38,105 bases of DNA from an uncultured Bacteroidota bacterium (GTDB taxonomy: Bacteria; Bacteroidota; Bacteroidia; Chitinophagales; Chitinophagaceae). This document shows positions 1 to 8,704 of the stretch, piece after piece. Each line of letters begins with the position of its first letter. Within the stretch, counting starts at the first letter, position 1. A program made the translations under genes and the position numbers. The stretch covers positions 1-38,105 of the forward strand of contig CAIOIZ010000031.1 of NCBI GenBank assembly GCA_903858475.1, read 5' to 3'. The notes under the pieces are model-generated. The model saw nothing but the letters and a program-made list of their open reading frames with translations, was not told the origin of the DNA and did not search any database.

Positions 1-93
1 CGCCATATATTATAAACAGCGACATAATTATGCATTAGTAATAATAGCTAAATCTTCTACCAAGCAGTTCGTACTTTGCCTATCAAAGGGCAC

Positions 94-125
94 AAAAAAC
101 CGTTTCAGTATGAAACGGTTTTTTT
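94..125. terminator. Bidirectional intrinsic terminator
   Basis: A 9-bp perfect stem (98-106 with 112-120, arms AACCGTTTC and GAAACGGTT) closes a 5-nt loop. A run of A precedes it (94-99) and a run of T follows it (119-125), so it can terminate transcription in both directions. It lies just past the minus-strand DinB-like gene ending at 146, and it would also serve a plus-strand gene ending left of the window. Bases 1-90 hold no gene I can identify. They may be the 3' end of an upstream gene, since one frame stops at 36-38. Confidence 0.8.
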
Positions 126-145
126 ATGCCCTCTAAATAAGTTAT

Positions 146-601
146 TCAGGATTTTTTTATCAGCATTATCTGCCCTAAGTGATAGGCATCGTGCTGTAGG
201 CAACCCACAATCAATTCATAAAAAGTTTGATCGGGACGAGGTGATATCTTATCAAGATTCTCTTCTTTCAAATTATGAATAGCAGTTCTTAATAAATGAT
301 ACACCGATTCAAAATCATGCAAAGTTTGTTTCCAATTGGCTTCTGTTAATTCTTCGGGCAACAGAAAATCGGGAAATGGTGGAGGATTGGTAGTTCCGGT
401 AAGCCGATTGATCACCATGGTACGCCAGTAAATAATATGAGCCGTAAGCATCCAAATGCTATTGCCATCGGCAGTCAATTTTGCCGTAGCCGTTTTGGCA
501 TCTATGCCTTGAAGGGCTTCTTTGAAGTTGATGCCAACCCAACAATCTCCATGCTGCAGGTGGGTAAATTGTTTTGTTATGCGATTAATTTCATTACTCA
601 T
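146..601 (-). CDS. DinB-like four-helix-bundle protein
   Basis: A 151-residue protein resembling the DinB/YfiT-like family of putative metal-dependent proteins. The pattern supporting this is a histidine in the first half (H55 in LTAHIIYW) and the C-terminal HDAYHLGQ motif (H137, H141), the usual three-histidine metal site. Some members are thiol-dependent transferases, but substrate and reaction cannot be read here. An in-frame start at 640 would add 13 residues (MCSFCNRILIDKF). I prefer the ATG at 601 because the family-like sequence begins there. The gene appears monocistronic, with a strong terminator just beyond its stop codon. Confidence 0.75.
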   Translation of the reverse strand: MSNEINRITKQFTHLQHGDCWVGINFKEALQGIDAKTATAKLTADGNSIWMLTAHIIYWRTMVINRLTGTTNPPPFPDFLLPEELTEANWKQTLHDFESVYHLLRTAIHNLKEENLDKISPRPDQTFYELIVGCLQHDAYHLGQIMLIKKS

Positions 602-726
602 AAATTTGTCTATTAATATACGATTGCAAAAGCTACACAATAGTACAAAGATTTTGATAGCTGATTAAGGTTTCCTGCCAATATTTACGGAATGGCATAT
701 CCGAAAAACATAAATCAACAAATACC

Positions 727-2352
727 ATGAACCTTGATTTCAATAAAAACGAAGATGCAGCCAAGATGGCCTACAGCAAAGTCAAGCAGGAATTAGAAAA
801 AATATATGAAGGTGGGGGTAAAAAATCCATTGAGAAACAGCACCAAAAAAACAAGCTCACTGCAAGAGAAAGGATATTGTATCTCACCGATAAAGACAAG
901 CCCTTTGTTGAAATTGGAGCATTTGCGGGGTATGAAATGTATAAGGAACATGGTGGCTGTCCTGCAGCAGGAACAGTAGCTGGTATTGGTTATGTAAGTG
1001 GCAGACAAGTAGTGGTGGTGGCCAATGATCAAACGGTAAAAGCCGGGGCCTGGTTTCCAATAACCGGAAAGAAAAACCTTCGCATGCAGGAAATTTCCAT
1101 GGAGAATAATTTGCCGATCATTTATTTGGTGGACAGTGCTGGTGTATATCTTCCTCTGCAAGATGAAATATTCCCCGACAAAGAACATTTTGGTAGGATT
1201 TTTAGAAACAATGCCCAAATGAGTGCAAGGGGTATTACACAAATAGCGGCTGTCATGGGAGCTTGTGTGGCGGGGGGTGCTTATTTACCCATCATGAGTG
1301 ATGAAACATTAATGGTGGAAGGGAATGGTTCTATTTTTTTAGCAGGCTCCTATTTGGTAAAAGCTGCTATTGGGGAGGATATCGACAATGAATTATTAGG
1401 AGGCGCTACTACACATACAGAAATATCAGGTATTGCAGATTATAAATTCGATACAGAAGAAGCCTGCTTAGATCATATTAAAGTAATGATGGGCATGTTG
1501 GGCAAAAAAGAGGAGGCTGGTTTCGACAGAATAAAGCCTGCTGCACCCAAAAAAGATCCAGCTGAAATCAATGGGCTGTTTCCTATGGATGGGAAACCTT
1601 ATGAAATGCTAGAGATTATCGAACGGATGGTTGACAATTCTGTCTTAGAAGAATATAAAAAAGATTATGGCAAGACCATTATTTGCGGCTATGCCCGAAT
1701 TGATGGTTGGGCTGTAGGAATTGTAGCCAATCAACGGAAGATTGTAAAAAGTAAAAAAGGCGAGATGCAAATGGGTGGAGTGATTTATAATGATAGTGCT
1801 GATAAAGCAGCCCGGTTCATTATGAATTGTAATCAGAAAAAAATACCACTGGTTTTTTTACAAGATGTAACAGGTTTTATGGTAGGTAGCAGGAGCGAAC
1901 ATGCTGGTATTATTAAAGATGGGGCCAAAATGGTCAATGCGGTGGCCAATTCGGTAGTACCCAAAATTACCATTGTCATTGGTAATAGCTATGGTGCAGG
2001 CAATTATGCCATGTGTGGGAAGGCCTATGATCCTCGCTTTATTTATGCCTGGCCAACTGCCAAAATAGCCGTTATGGGGGGTGATCAAGCTGCTAAAACC
2101 CTACTGCAAATACAGGTAGCCTCTATGAAAGCTAAGGGTAAGGAGGTAAGTGCAGAGGATGAAAAAAAATTATTGGATGATATAACCCAGCGGTATAGCC
2201 AACAAACCACCCCATATTATGCTGCAGCCAGGCTTTGGGTGGATGCTATTATTGATCCAATCAATACTCGAAAATTGATTTCTGAGGGCATTTCAGCAGC
2301 CAATCACCAAGCCTTTTCTGAAAACTTTAAAACAGGGTTATTGCAGGTATAA
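727..2352 (+). CDS. Acyl-CoA carboxylase beta subunit (methylcrotonyl-CoA carboxylase type)
   Basis: A 541-residue carboxyltransferase subunit of a biotin-dependent acyl-CoA carboxylase. It has two crotonase-like halves. The N-terminal half carries FPDKEHFGRIFRNNAQMSARG and VMGACVAGGAYLPIMSDE. The C-terminal half carries DVTGFMVGSRSEHAGIIKDGAKMV, NSYGAGNYAMCGKAYDPRF and the end motif IIDPINTRKLI. These segments match 3-methylcrotonyl-CoA carboxylase beta (leucine degradation) better than the propionyl-CoA enzymes, and the length fits that family. It would transfer the carboxyl group from biotin to the acyl-CoA in the cytoplasm. No biotin carboxylase/BCCP (alpha) subunit lies in the window, so the partner must be elsewhere. 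The exact substrate is an inference. No terminator is visible after the stop. Confidence 0.88.
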   Translation: MNLDFNKNEDAAKMAYSKVKQELEKIYEGGGKKSIEKQHQKNKLTARERILYLTDKDKPFVEIGAFAGYEMYKEHGGCPAAGTVAGIGYVSGRQVVVVANDQTVKAGAWFPITGKKNLRMQEISMENNLPIIYLVDSAGVYLPLQDEIFPDKEHFGRIFRNNAQMSARGITQIAAVMGACVAGGAYLPIMSDETLMVEGNGSIFLAGSYLVKAAIGEDIDNELLGGATTHTEISGIADYKFDTEEACLDHIKVMMGMLGKKEEAGFDRIKPAAPKKDPAEINGLFPMDGKPYEMLEIIERMVDNSVLEEYKKDYGKTIICGYARIDGWAVGIVANQRKIVKSKKGEMQMGGVIYNDSADKAARFIMNCNQKKIPLVFLQDVTGFMVGSRSEHAGIIKDGAKMVNAVANSVVPKITIVIGNSYGAGNYAMCGKAYDPRFIYAWPTAKIAVMGGDQAAKTLLQIQVASMKAKGKEVSAEDEKKLLDDITQRYSQQTTPYYAAARLWVDAIIDPINTRKLISEGISAANHQAFSENFKTGLLQV

Positions 2353-2468
2353 TGAGCTTTTCCACAGTCGTTAAAAAATAAGTATAAGAAATTGTGTGTT
2401 ATATTTCTAAAATTTCCTAATTTCACGCCAATTCTCACTAACAACCAACTAACAAGTAAACGAATATT

Positions 2469-3254
2469 ATGAGAAAAACAATTTTACGCAAAGTTTTAGC
2501 GTATTCAGTAATGGCTTTAGTTGTTCTACAGTCTTGTAAAGATGATAGCAATTTAGTCACTCCTCTTCCCGTTCCCGATCAATCTTTCGTACAGGAATTT
2601 GATACCATTTGGGCTGCACAAGCACAAGGATGGGTATTGGCAAATAGAAGTGAGCCGATTGGTAGAGGTACTTGGACACAGGGTATGACAGGACAGCAAT
2701 TCCTTGAAACCTATACTGCTTATTCTTCTAAAGCTACTAATGATGGCTTTATCTCAGCTGACTTTACAGTTTGTACTGATGATGGTCCAGGTGGTGGAAC
2801 AATCAGTTGCTGGGCTATCTCTCCAAAGAAAATCATGCAAAATGGCGATAAAATCATTTTCTATACAAGATGTTCTGATACCTTGGTTCGCTGGGGAGAT
2901 CGCATGCAAGTTTGTGTGAATAAAAACAATGGCGGTTTCAGAACCGGACTTGGTGGTGATTGTGGTGATTTTGATTTGACTTTATTGGATATTAATCCAC
3001 AAAATGCAACTAATACAACAACGAATCCTTTCCCTGCAGGTGCAGGATATGATTTCATCCCTTTCATCTACAACCCTTCTCAAGCTTATCCATATCGTTG
3101 GACAAGATTTGAAGCTAAAGTACAAGGCTTGAATGGTCCAACAGAAGGCCGTTTCGGTTTCCGTTACTTTGTACCTTATGGCGGTAATGATGGTCGCGGT
3201 GATCATATTTCTATTGACAGTGTTGCTTATGTAAGTGTTAGCAGCGGTAGATAA
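2469..3254 (+). CDS. Choice-of-anchor J domain lipoprotein (copy 1)
   Basis: A 261-residue predicted lipoprotein. A basic start and hydrophobic stretch lead to a lipobox ending at the Cys of VLQSC (about residue 23). After a Pro-rich linker comes one beta-rich domain with the features of the choice-of-anchor J family: an F-D near the start (FVQEFDTI), a W at GWVLANRS, a central CWAISP strand, ISFW-like IIFYTRC, and a C-terminal R-F-R-Y-FVPYGG strand. This is probably a beta-sandwich displayed on the envelope; no enzymatic residues are apparent. It lies 32 bp upstream of a clear paralogue with the same architecture, and the pair share the terminator at 4055-4088. Function unknown. Confidence 0.75.
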   Translation: MRKTILRKVLAYSVMALVVLQSCKDDSNLVTPLPVPDQSFVQEFDTIWAAQAQGWVLANRSEPIGRGTWTQGMTGQQFLETYTAYSSKATNDGFISADFTVCTDDGPGGGTISCWAISPKKIMQNGDKIIFYTRCSDTLVRWGDRMQVCVNKNNGGFRTGLGGDCGDFDLTLLDINPQNATNTTTNPFPAGAGYDFIPFIYNPSQAYPYRWTRFEAKVQGLNGPTEGRFGFRYFVPYGGNDGRGDHISIDSVAYVSVSSGR

Positions 3255-3286
3255 TCAAATCATTAACAAGTTTTAAATTTCGAATC

Positions 3287-4033
3287 ATGAATAAAAAAAT
3301 ATTTTTACCATTTCTAGGTCTTGCGATTGTTGCCGGCATGATTATTATCAGTAGCTGTCAAAAAGATGCAAAACCAGTTGAACCTAAAGTTGACTATTCT
3401 TTCACACAGGATTTTGATTCTATGACTGCAATGGTTGCACAAGGTTGGACAGCAAAAAACAATAGCCGGCCTTTAGGAAATACTACTTGGGCACAAGGTG
3501 AATACCATTGGTTGAATGATCCTAAGAAAGGTATTTCTCCAATAGGTAGCTACCCAGGTTACAATACATCTCATTCTGGCAGAGACTTTGTAGTTTGTGC
3601 AAATACTTGTCAGGCTGATCCGGTTGTTACTACTGATTTCAGTGAAGCTAGTTGCTGGTTGATTTCTCCTGCTGTTCCAATGAAAAACGGAGACGTTATC
3701 AGTTTCTGGACAAGAACATTGGATAATCCAACTGCTTTTATCGACAGATTAGAATTACGTATCAACCCGAACAACAGTGGTGTTGAAGTTGGTAATGATA
3801 CCGCTACCATAGGTGATTTTACTTTAAAAGCATTGACTGTTAACGAATCATTCTCTGCTATTGGTTATCCTAATACTTGGACGAACTATACTTATACTAT
3901 TAGCAACAGACCAGTTCCGAAATTAGGTCGATTTGCATTGCGTTATTATGTACCACAAGCTGGCCCTGCCGGAATCAATGGTACGGGTGTTGGTGTTGAC
4001 GCTGTTGAGTTTATTAGCAAGTACGTTCCTTAA
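3287..4033 (+). CDS. Choice-of-anchor J domain lipoprotein (copy 2)
   Basis: A 248-residue lipoprotein and paralogue of the gene just upstream. The signal sequence ends at the lipobox Cys of ISSC (about residue 24). The two proteins align along the mature part: SFTQDFDSM/SFVQEFDTI, QGWTAKNNSRPLG/QGWVLANRSEPIG, TTWAQG/GTWTQG, ASCWLISP/ISCWAISP, GRFALRYYVP/GRFGFRYFVP. The family fold is a beta-sandwich often found in secreted Bacteroidota proteins; its ligand is not known. The 32-bp spacing and shared terminator imply a bicistronic unit arising from tandem duplication, since diverged in sequence. Confidence 0.75.
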   Translation: MNKKIFLPFLGLAIVAGMIIISSCQKDAKPVEPKVDYSFTQDFDSMTAMVAQGWTAKNNSRPLGNTTWAQGEYHWLNDPKKGISPIGSYPGYNTSHSGRDFVVCANTCQADPVVTTDFSEASCWLISPAVPMKNGDVISFWTRTLDNPTAFIDRLELRINPNNSGVEVGNDTATIGDFTLKALTVNESFSAIGYPNTWTNYTYTISNRPVPKLGRFALRYYVPQAGPAGINGTGVGVDAVEFISKYVP

Positions 4034-4054
4034 TCAATTAATCCAACGAATTAT

Positions 4055-4088
4055 AACCAACTTTGCCGAAAGGAAAGTTGGTTTTTTT
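4055..4088 (+). terminator. Intrinsic terminator after the lipoprotein pair
   Basis: A 10-bp perfect stem (AACCAACTTT at 4055-4064 with AAAGTTGGTT at 4074-4083) with a 9-nt loop is followed by an uninterrupted T tract to 4088. It lies 22 bp after the second lipoprotein stop codon and separates that unit from the hydrolase gene starting at 4113. Confidence 0.88.
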
Positions 4089-4112
4089 ATGTACCTCCTT
4101 CAATAAAAAAAA

Positions 4113-4823
4113 ATGAAATTTCGCTTACTCCTTGCTGTTACTACCTTAACGCTCCTATTTTCGCAATGTACCCGTAGTGGTAAAAATAATAATACGGTAG
4201 GCTCTACTGCTGATATGAAAAGAAAGCCAGAAGCCACTTTGTTGCAATTGATCAAAGAAAATGAGCCTAAACTCATGGATGGGGATTTGATTGAACGTAC
4301 AGATGATGATTTCGTGAGTGAAACCCTACGCGAAATGTCGCAAACAGACAAAACCTACTCTCATTGTGGTTTTGCATTTAAGGAAGATGGACAATGGGTA
4401 GTATACAATAATATGGCTGGTGAAGAAAATAAAAAAGAGCAGATGATGCGTCAGCCCTTTGATAGTTTTGTTAGTCCCTATAAAAAAACAGGGTTTGGAA
4501 TATTTAGGTATAATATGAATGATTCGGAAATCAGTTTATTACATCGCATTACTAAACTAAATTTTGCTGAGGGCCTTAAATTTGATAAGACATTTGACTT
4601 GCGTACAGATGATAAAATGTATTGTGCAGAAATGATTTATAAATTTCTGATCAAGGCTACCAATAATAGAATCATGTTGGCTACCAGTAAAAAGCACAAT
4701 TTCAAATTAAAGGATCCGAAATACAAGGGTACCACATTGAAAGAATTTGAATATGTAGCATTGGATAATTTATTTTTGAACCCCTTTTGCAAGGAAATTA
4801 GCAGGGTTAGTTTTAAAGAATGA
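4113..4823 (+). CDS. YiiX-like permuted NlpC/P60 cysteine hydrolase, lipoprotein
   Basis: A 236-residue lipoprotein with a signal sequence ending at Cys19 (LLFSQC). The mature part resembles the YiiX/YebB-type permuted papain fold. It opens with a MDGDLIERTDDDF segment, then a histidine in YSHCGFAF (H84), and later the putative nucleophile cysteine in MYCAEMIYKFL (C171). In the permuted arrangement the His precedes the Cys, as here. Related enzymes are thought to act on peptide or lipid amide/ester bonds, but the substrate is not predictable. The stop abuts the RNase HI region: the next gene starts 39 bp later, so the two are probably co-transcribed. Confidence 0.72.
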   Translation: MKFRLLLAVTTLTLLFSQCTRSGKNNNTVGSTADMKRKPEATLLQLIKENEPKLMDGDLIERTDDDFVSETLREMSQTDKTYSHCGFAFKEDGQWVVYNNMAGEENKKEQMMRQPFDSFVSPYKKTGFGIFRYNMNDSEISLLHRITKLNFAEGLKFDKTFDLRTDDKMYCAEMIYKFLIKATNNRIMLATSKKHNFKLKDPKYKGTTLKEFEYVALDNLFLNPFCKEISRVSFKE

Positions 4824-4862
4824 ATGAATAGTTTTTGGTCTTTAGTTTTTAGTTGGTTTCAT

Positions 4863-5327
4863 ATGCAAGATATCATTACCATATACACAGACGGAAGCAG
4901 CCGTGGCAATCCAGGGCCAGGTGGGTATGGTACTATATTGATGTATGGCAATCACAAAAAAGAACTGAGCAAAGGCTACAGGCATACTACCAATAACCGA
5001 ATGGAATTGATGGCCGTTATTGCCGGTTTAGAAGCCATTAAGAACAAGGCTTTGCCCGTACATATATATAGCGATAGCCAATATGTGGTAAAAGCCGTCA
5101 ACGAAGGCTGGTTGCGCAATTGGATTGCTACCAATTTTAAGGGAGGCAAAAAAAACAAGGATCTCTGGCTACATTTTAACCAACTGGCACAGCATTTTAC
5201 CATCAAAATGAATTGGGTAAAGGGACATGCTACCAACCCCTACAATAACCGCTGCGATGAATTAGCTACGGCCGCGGCAGATGGTAAGCATTTAGTGGAG
5301 GATACTGGATTTGTAAAAGAGGATTAG
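4863..5327 (+). CDS. rnhA: Ribonuclease HI
   Basis: A 154-residue RNase HI, which cleaves the RNA strand of RNA-DNA hybrids with two bound metal ions. The catalytic carboxylates are visible: D10 in IYTDGSSRGNPGPGG, E48 in NNRMELMAV, D71 in YSDSQYVV, and D132 in the NNRCDELA segment, with the conserved His of KGHATNPYNN at H122. Length and spacing match the E. coli enzyme. An upstream in-frame ATG at 4824 would add a 13-residue tail without family resemblance, so the ATG at 4863 is preferred. A small AT-rich inverted repeat (5338-5354) follows the gene. Confidence 0.93.
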   Translation: MQDIITIYTDGSSRGNPGPGGYGTILMYGNHKKELSKGYRHTTNNRMELMAVIAGLEAIKNKALPVHIYSDSQYVVKAVNEGWLRNWIATNFKGGKKNKDLWLHFNQLAQHFTIKMNWVKGHATNPYNNRCDELATAAADGKHLVEDTGFVKED

Positions 5328-5397
5328 TCATTTAGGTAATACTTTTGAAGTATTTTAATTAACTTGTAACTTCCAATTTCACCACCAATTTCAGTCT

Positions 5398-8300
5398 ATG
5401 CGGAAAGTTTTAGTTACCGTTATTACGGTTCTGTTATTTGTTTTATCAAATTTGCCGATTGTCTCGTTGGGGCAATGCAGTTTACCTGTTCAGCCAAGAA
5501 AAAACACCGTTAATGTTTTTTGCAATCAAACCTGCGCAAATATTTCTGTGCGCGTACAAGATTTAAGGCAAACTACCGATTACTATTTTAAAGACCTGCC
5601 CTATTATAATTATCCTTTCGATGCACTAGGCTCAACTGAATTATCTATACTTTATAGTGACGATAAGTTTAGTAACGCAATCTCATTACCATTTGATTTT
5701 TGCTTTTTTGGACAATCGATGTCTAGTTGCGTAGTAGGTTCTAATGCGATATTAACTTTCGATTTTGCAAATGCGTCACCTTGTAACAATGCTTGGAAGC
5801 TGCAAACTTCATCCGGGGCTGCTCAACCTATTCCATTTATGGGTACACAAACCTGTAGTAATTCAACAGGCCCAAAGTATCCAGGGATGTCGATTATGTT
5901 GCCGTATTATGATATTGACCCTTCGGCATCTACTACTCGTAAAATTTCATATATAACATATGGCGTTGCTCCCTGCAGAAGGTTTGTTGTAAGTTTTAAT
6001 AAGATCCCTTTATTTGGTAATACGCCTAGACTCTATACTGGGCAAGCAGTTTTGCATGAAGGTACAGGCATCATAGATATCAATATAGAAAATAAACCAT
6101 GGGATGATGATGGAAGTGCTTGGAATGGAGGATTTGCAATTCTTGGTTTGCAAAAAGATGCAAGTACGGTAATCACCAATGATTCCGTGAATTGCAAAAT
6201 TTTTACACTGGCCAATAAGTCATATCGCTTTTGGCCAAAGGGTGGTGCTACTTTATTGGATTCTGTGCAACTCATTAGGAATGGAAATGTAATCGGACTT
6301 GCAAGTATTGGTGCACAAAGTGGTGAAGATATTGAAATCTCCTACCCAAGCTATTGTCCTACTGGAAATATTGATACCTTATTTGTAAAATCATTTTTCC
6401 GTACCTGCAATCAATCCGGTGAATCAATTACCAACACAGATACTTTAATTGTAAGCCGAAATGCAGGAAACCTTGGAGCTACTGCTACAACTACTTCTGC
6501 AACATGTGCATCACCTAATGGTTCTATTACCATTAATATACCAGTCGGTGCAGGAGTAACACCTTATCAATATTCTTTAAATGGAGGTCCTTATCAATTA
6601 AGTAACAGCTTTCCCGGATTGCCAGCAGGCACTTATACTGTTGATGTAAAAGATGCTGGCGTTTGTCAACAATCATTAATTGTTACAGTACCGTCCGTGA
6701 CAGGCATTACAGGAAATGCTCAAGCCACAGCCACTAGCTGCCCTGGCCTTAATAATGGAACTATAAGAATTACGCCTACCAGCGGAACTGGGCCTTATCA
6801 ATATTCTTTGAATGGAGGTGCATATCAACTAAGTAATACTTTTAGCGGACTTGCACCGGGCACTTATAATCTTAGTTTTAAAGATGCGAATGGATGTATT
6901 GGAACCACCAGTGCAACTGTTGTGGCAGGTTCCAGTTTACAATCTACTATTACTCCTACCCATCCACCTTGTACTGGTGTAAATAATGGCAGCATCACTA
7001 TTACACCCTCGACAGGTACAGCTCCTTATCAATATTCCTTAAATGGCGGCGCTTTTCAATTAAGCAATACCTTTAGCGGATTAGCACCTGGCCCCTATTC
7101 TATCGATTTTACAGATGCGTTGGGCTGTACGGGCACGGCTGCTACTAACCTAGTTGGCGCTACTCCTATTGTAGGTGCCCCACTGCCCATTATGCCGCTT
7201 TGTAATGCAGGCACCGATGGCAGCATTATTATGAGTGCATCCGGTGGCGTAGCTCCATATCAGTATAGCATAGACGCAGGTATTACCTATCAAGCTGTAG
7301 CCAGTTTCACCAACTTGGCTGCTGGATCCTATACGATTCGAATTAAAGATTTCAATGGCTGTTTTATTGATGTACCTGTGGTATTGACAGAACCCAGTTT
7401 GTTAACAATGTCTGCTAGCGGCTTGCCAAGTACCTGCAACGGTACCGATGGAACAATTACCATTACTGCTGCAGGCGGTACTCCCAGTTATTTATATTCA
7501 ATAGATAATGGCGCTAGCTATGTAGGTTCTAATACATTCGCGGTAGCACCTGGCATTTATAATAATATATTGGTAAAAGACAATAATGGCTGTACACAGA
7601 CTACCAGTATAAATGTAATGATGGTAGACAATATGTATTTGAATGCAGGAGCTGATACCAATGTATGCATTGGTAGCGCTGTTACCTTACAGCCACGTAC
7701 CAATACAGAGACCAGCATTTTTACCTGGACACCCACCAATACGCTCAGTAATGGAACGATAAAAAATCCGATTGCTACCCCTACTGATACTACCACTTAT
7801 TATTTGGATGCTAGTTGGGGATTATGCAGTAGAAAAGATACCATTATCGTAAATGTGTTACATAAACCGGTAGCCCATGCAGGAAATGACACTATGATTT
7901 GTTTTCAAACAACCGTATTACTGAATGGTACTGCTACCAATACTTCGGGACCTGTGACTTACGCTTGGACGCCCGCTTCCATGGTAGTAAATGGCGTCGT
8001 TGCCAATACCATTGGAAGACCAGATTCAACCCAGCTTTTCACCGTTACGGTTAAAGATAATTATGGATGTAATTTCACCGTTAGTGACGATAAACTGGTT
8101 ATCATGCAGCCTCCTGTTCCTGCTTATGCCGGCAATGATACCAATGCAGTATACGGAGTACCGCATCAATTATTCAGTAGTGGTGGAGTAAGTTATTTGT
8201 GGAGCCCTGCCAGCCCCTTGAATAATCCTTTTGCACAAAATCCTTTGGCAACCCTTACCAATGATACTTATTTCAACGTACAAGTAACAGATATTGCTGG

Positions 8301-8619
8301 TTGTATAGGCAATGATGGGGTATTTATTAGGGTATATAACGGACCCACCTATTATTTACCCAATGCATTCTCTCCTAATGGAGATGGGCTAAATGATATT
8401 TTCCGTCCCACTCCTGTTGGTATAAAGAGTACTGAGTATTTCAGGGTATATAACCGCTATGGACAATTGATTTTTGAAACCACCCAATGGCTGAAGGGCT
8501 GGGATGGCACTTTTATGGGAAAGAAACAACCTGTTGATGCCTATGTATGGATGATTAAAGGCCTTAGCAGAGATGGTAAAATTGTTGAAATGAAAGGGCA
8601 GGTATTAATTGTACAATAA
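5398..8619 (+). CDS. SprB-repeat surface protein with gliding-associated (T9SS type B) C-terminal domain
   Basis: A 1073-residue secreted protein. A signal peptide (about 1-26) is followed by a Cys-containing N-terminal region (about 27-340) with some resemblance to nidogen-like modules (FDFCFFG, GTGIIDINIENKP, WNGGFAILGLQ). Next come five SprB-type repeats (about 361-743), each with a GSITI...PYQYSLNGG...F.GL..GTY.......GC pattern. Two or three Ig/PKD-like modules follow (AGADTNVCIGSAVTL, AGNDTMICFQTTVLL, AGNDTNAVYG). The last ~90 residues (from 985, YYLPNAFSPNGDGLND... to the end) are the gliding motility-associated C-terminal domain that directs T9SS type B export. SprB itself is a gliding adhesin, but this protein is much shorter, so an adhesive role is only an inference. 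Three of the repeats remain very similar at DNA level. A terminator follows. Confidence 0.88.
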   Translation: MRKVLVTVITVLLFVLSNLPIVSLGQCSLPVQPRKNTVNVFCNQTCANISVRVQDLRQTTDYYFKDLPYYNYPFDALGSTELSILYSDDKFSNAISLPFDFCFFGQSMSSCVVGSNAILTFDFANASPCNNAWKLQTSSGAAQPIPFMGTQTCSNSTGPKYPGMSIMLPYYDIDPSASTTRKISYITYGVAPCRRFVVSFNKIPLFGNTPRLYTGQAVLHEGTGIIDINIENKPWDDDGSAWNGGFAILGLQKDASTVITNDSVNCKIFTLANKSYRFWPKGGATLLDSVQLIRNGNVIGLASIGAQSGEDIEISYPSYCPTGNIDTLFVKSFFRTCNQSGESITNTDTLIVSRNAGNLGATATTTSATCASPNGSITINIPVGAGVTPYQYSLNGGPYQLSNSFPGLPAGTYTVDVKDAGVCQQSLIVTVPSVTGITGNAQATATSCPGLNNGTIRITPTSGTGPYQYSLNGGAYQLSNTFSGLAPGTYNLSFKDANGCIGTTSATVVAGSSLQSTITPTHPPCTGVNNGSITITPSTGTAPYQYSLNGGAFQLSNTFSGLAPGPYSIDFTDALGCTGTAATNLVGATPIVGAPLPIMPLCNAGTDGSIIMSASGGVAPYQYSIDAGITYQAVASFTNLAAGSYTIRIKDFNGCFIDVPVVLTEPSLLTMSASGLPSTCNGTDGTITITAAGGTPSYLYSIDNGASYVGSNTFAVAPGIYNNILVKDNNGCTQTTSINVMMVDNMYLNAGADTNVCIGSAVTLQPRTNTETSIFTWTPTNTLSNGTIKNPIATPTDTTTYYLDASWGLCSRKDTIIVNVLHKPVAHAGNDTMICFQTTVLLNGTATNTSGPVTYAWTPASMVVNGVVANTIGRPDSTQLFTVTVKDNYGCNFTVSDDKLVIMQPPVPAYAGNDTNAVYGVPHQLFSSGGVSYLWSPASPLNNPFAQNPLATLTNDTYFNVQVTDIAGCIGNDGVFIRVYNGPTYYLPNAFSPNGDGLNDIFRPTPVGIKSTEYFRVYNRYGQLIFETTQWLKGWDGTFMGKKQPVDAYVWMIKGLSRDGKIVEMKGQVLIVQ
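6478..7626 (+). repeat. Five SprB-type coding repeats, three with a 231-bp period
   Basis: Five units of about 77 codons lie inside the 5398-8619 gene. The first three keep strong DNA identity: a segment starting CCTTATCAATATTC occurs at 6562, 6793 and 7024, exactly 231 bp apart each time, and each is followed by a near-copy of AATGGAGG and AATTAAG-like sequence. Units four and five are more diverged (PYQYSIDAG, YLYSIDNG). The spacing points to tandem duplication and partial homogenisation of the first units. Confidence 0.85.
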
Positions 8620-8647
8620 CCGAATTAATATATAATTCAATCATTCA

Positions 8648-8679
8648 CCTCACAGCATAAAAGCTGTGAGGTTTTTTTT
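8648..8679 (+). terminator. Intrinsic terminator after the SprB-repeat gene
   Basis: A 9-bp perfect stem (CCTCACAGC at 8648-8656 with GCTGTGAGG at 8663-8671) and a 6-nt loop are followed by eight T. It lies 28 bp after the stop codon and just before the deaminase gene at 8705, so that gene probably has its own promoter in or near this short gap. Confidence 0.9.
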
Positions 8680-8704
8680 AACTTTACATAAATAACCTGC
8701 TGCT

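Noticed and set aside
1-134. A continuing frame from base 2 that reads through the hairpin at 94-125 to a stop at 132.
   Set aside because: It crosses a strong terminator, has no recognisable content and no visible start, so a partial gene is not claimed.
793-1242. A long open frame (149 codons) on the minus strand inside the carboxylase gene, and similar long frames opposite trpB, trpG, trpE, hoxF and the deaminase gene.
   Set aside because: They lie entirely within strongly supported genes on the other strand and encode low-complexity or Cys/His-rich peptides with no domain resemblance.
5338-5354. AATACTT-TTG-AAGTATT inverted repeat, which also contains TACTTTTG (a perfect TAnnTTTG at 5340-5347) 51 bp before the SprB-repeat gene.
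   Set aside because: It is all A/T, so it could be a weak rnhA terminator, a promoter element or chance. No -33 element at the right spacing was found, so neither call is made.
6478-7626. The regular 231-bp spacing as a possible CRISPR or non-coding repeat array.
   Set aside because: The repeats are in frame, code for a known adhesin-type module, and have no short conserved repeat with unique spacers.
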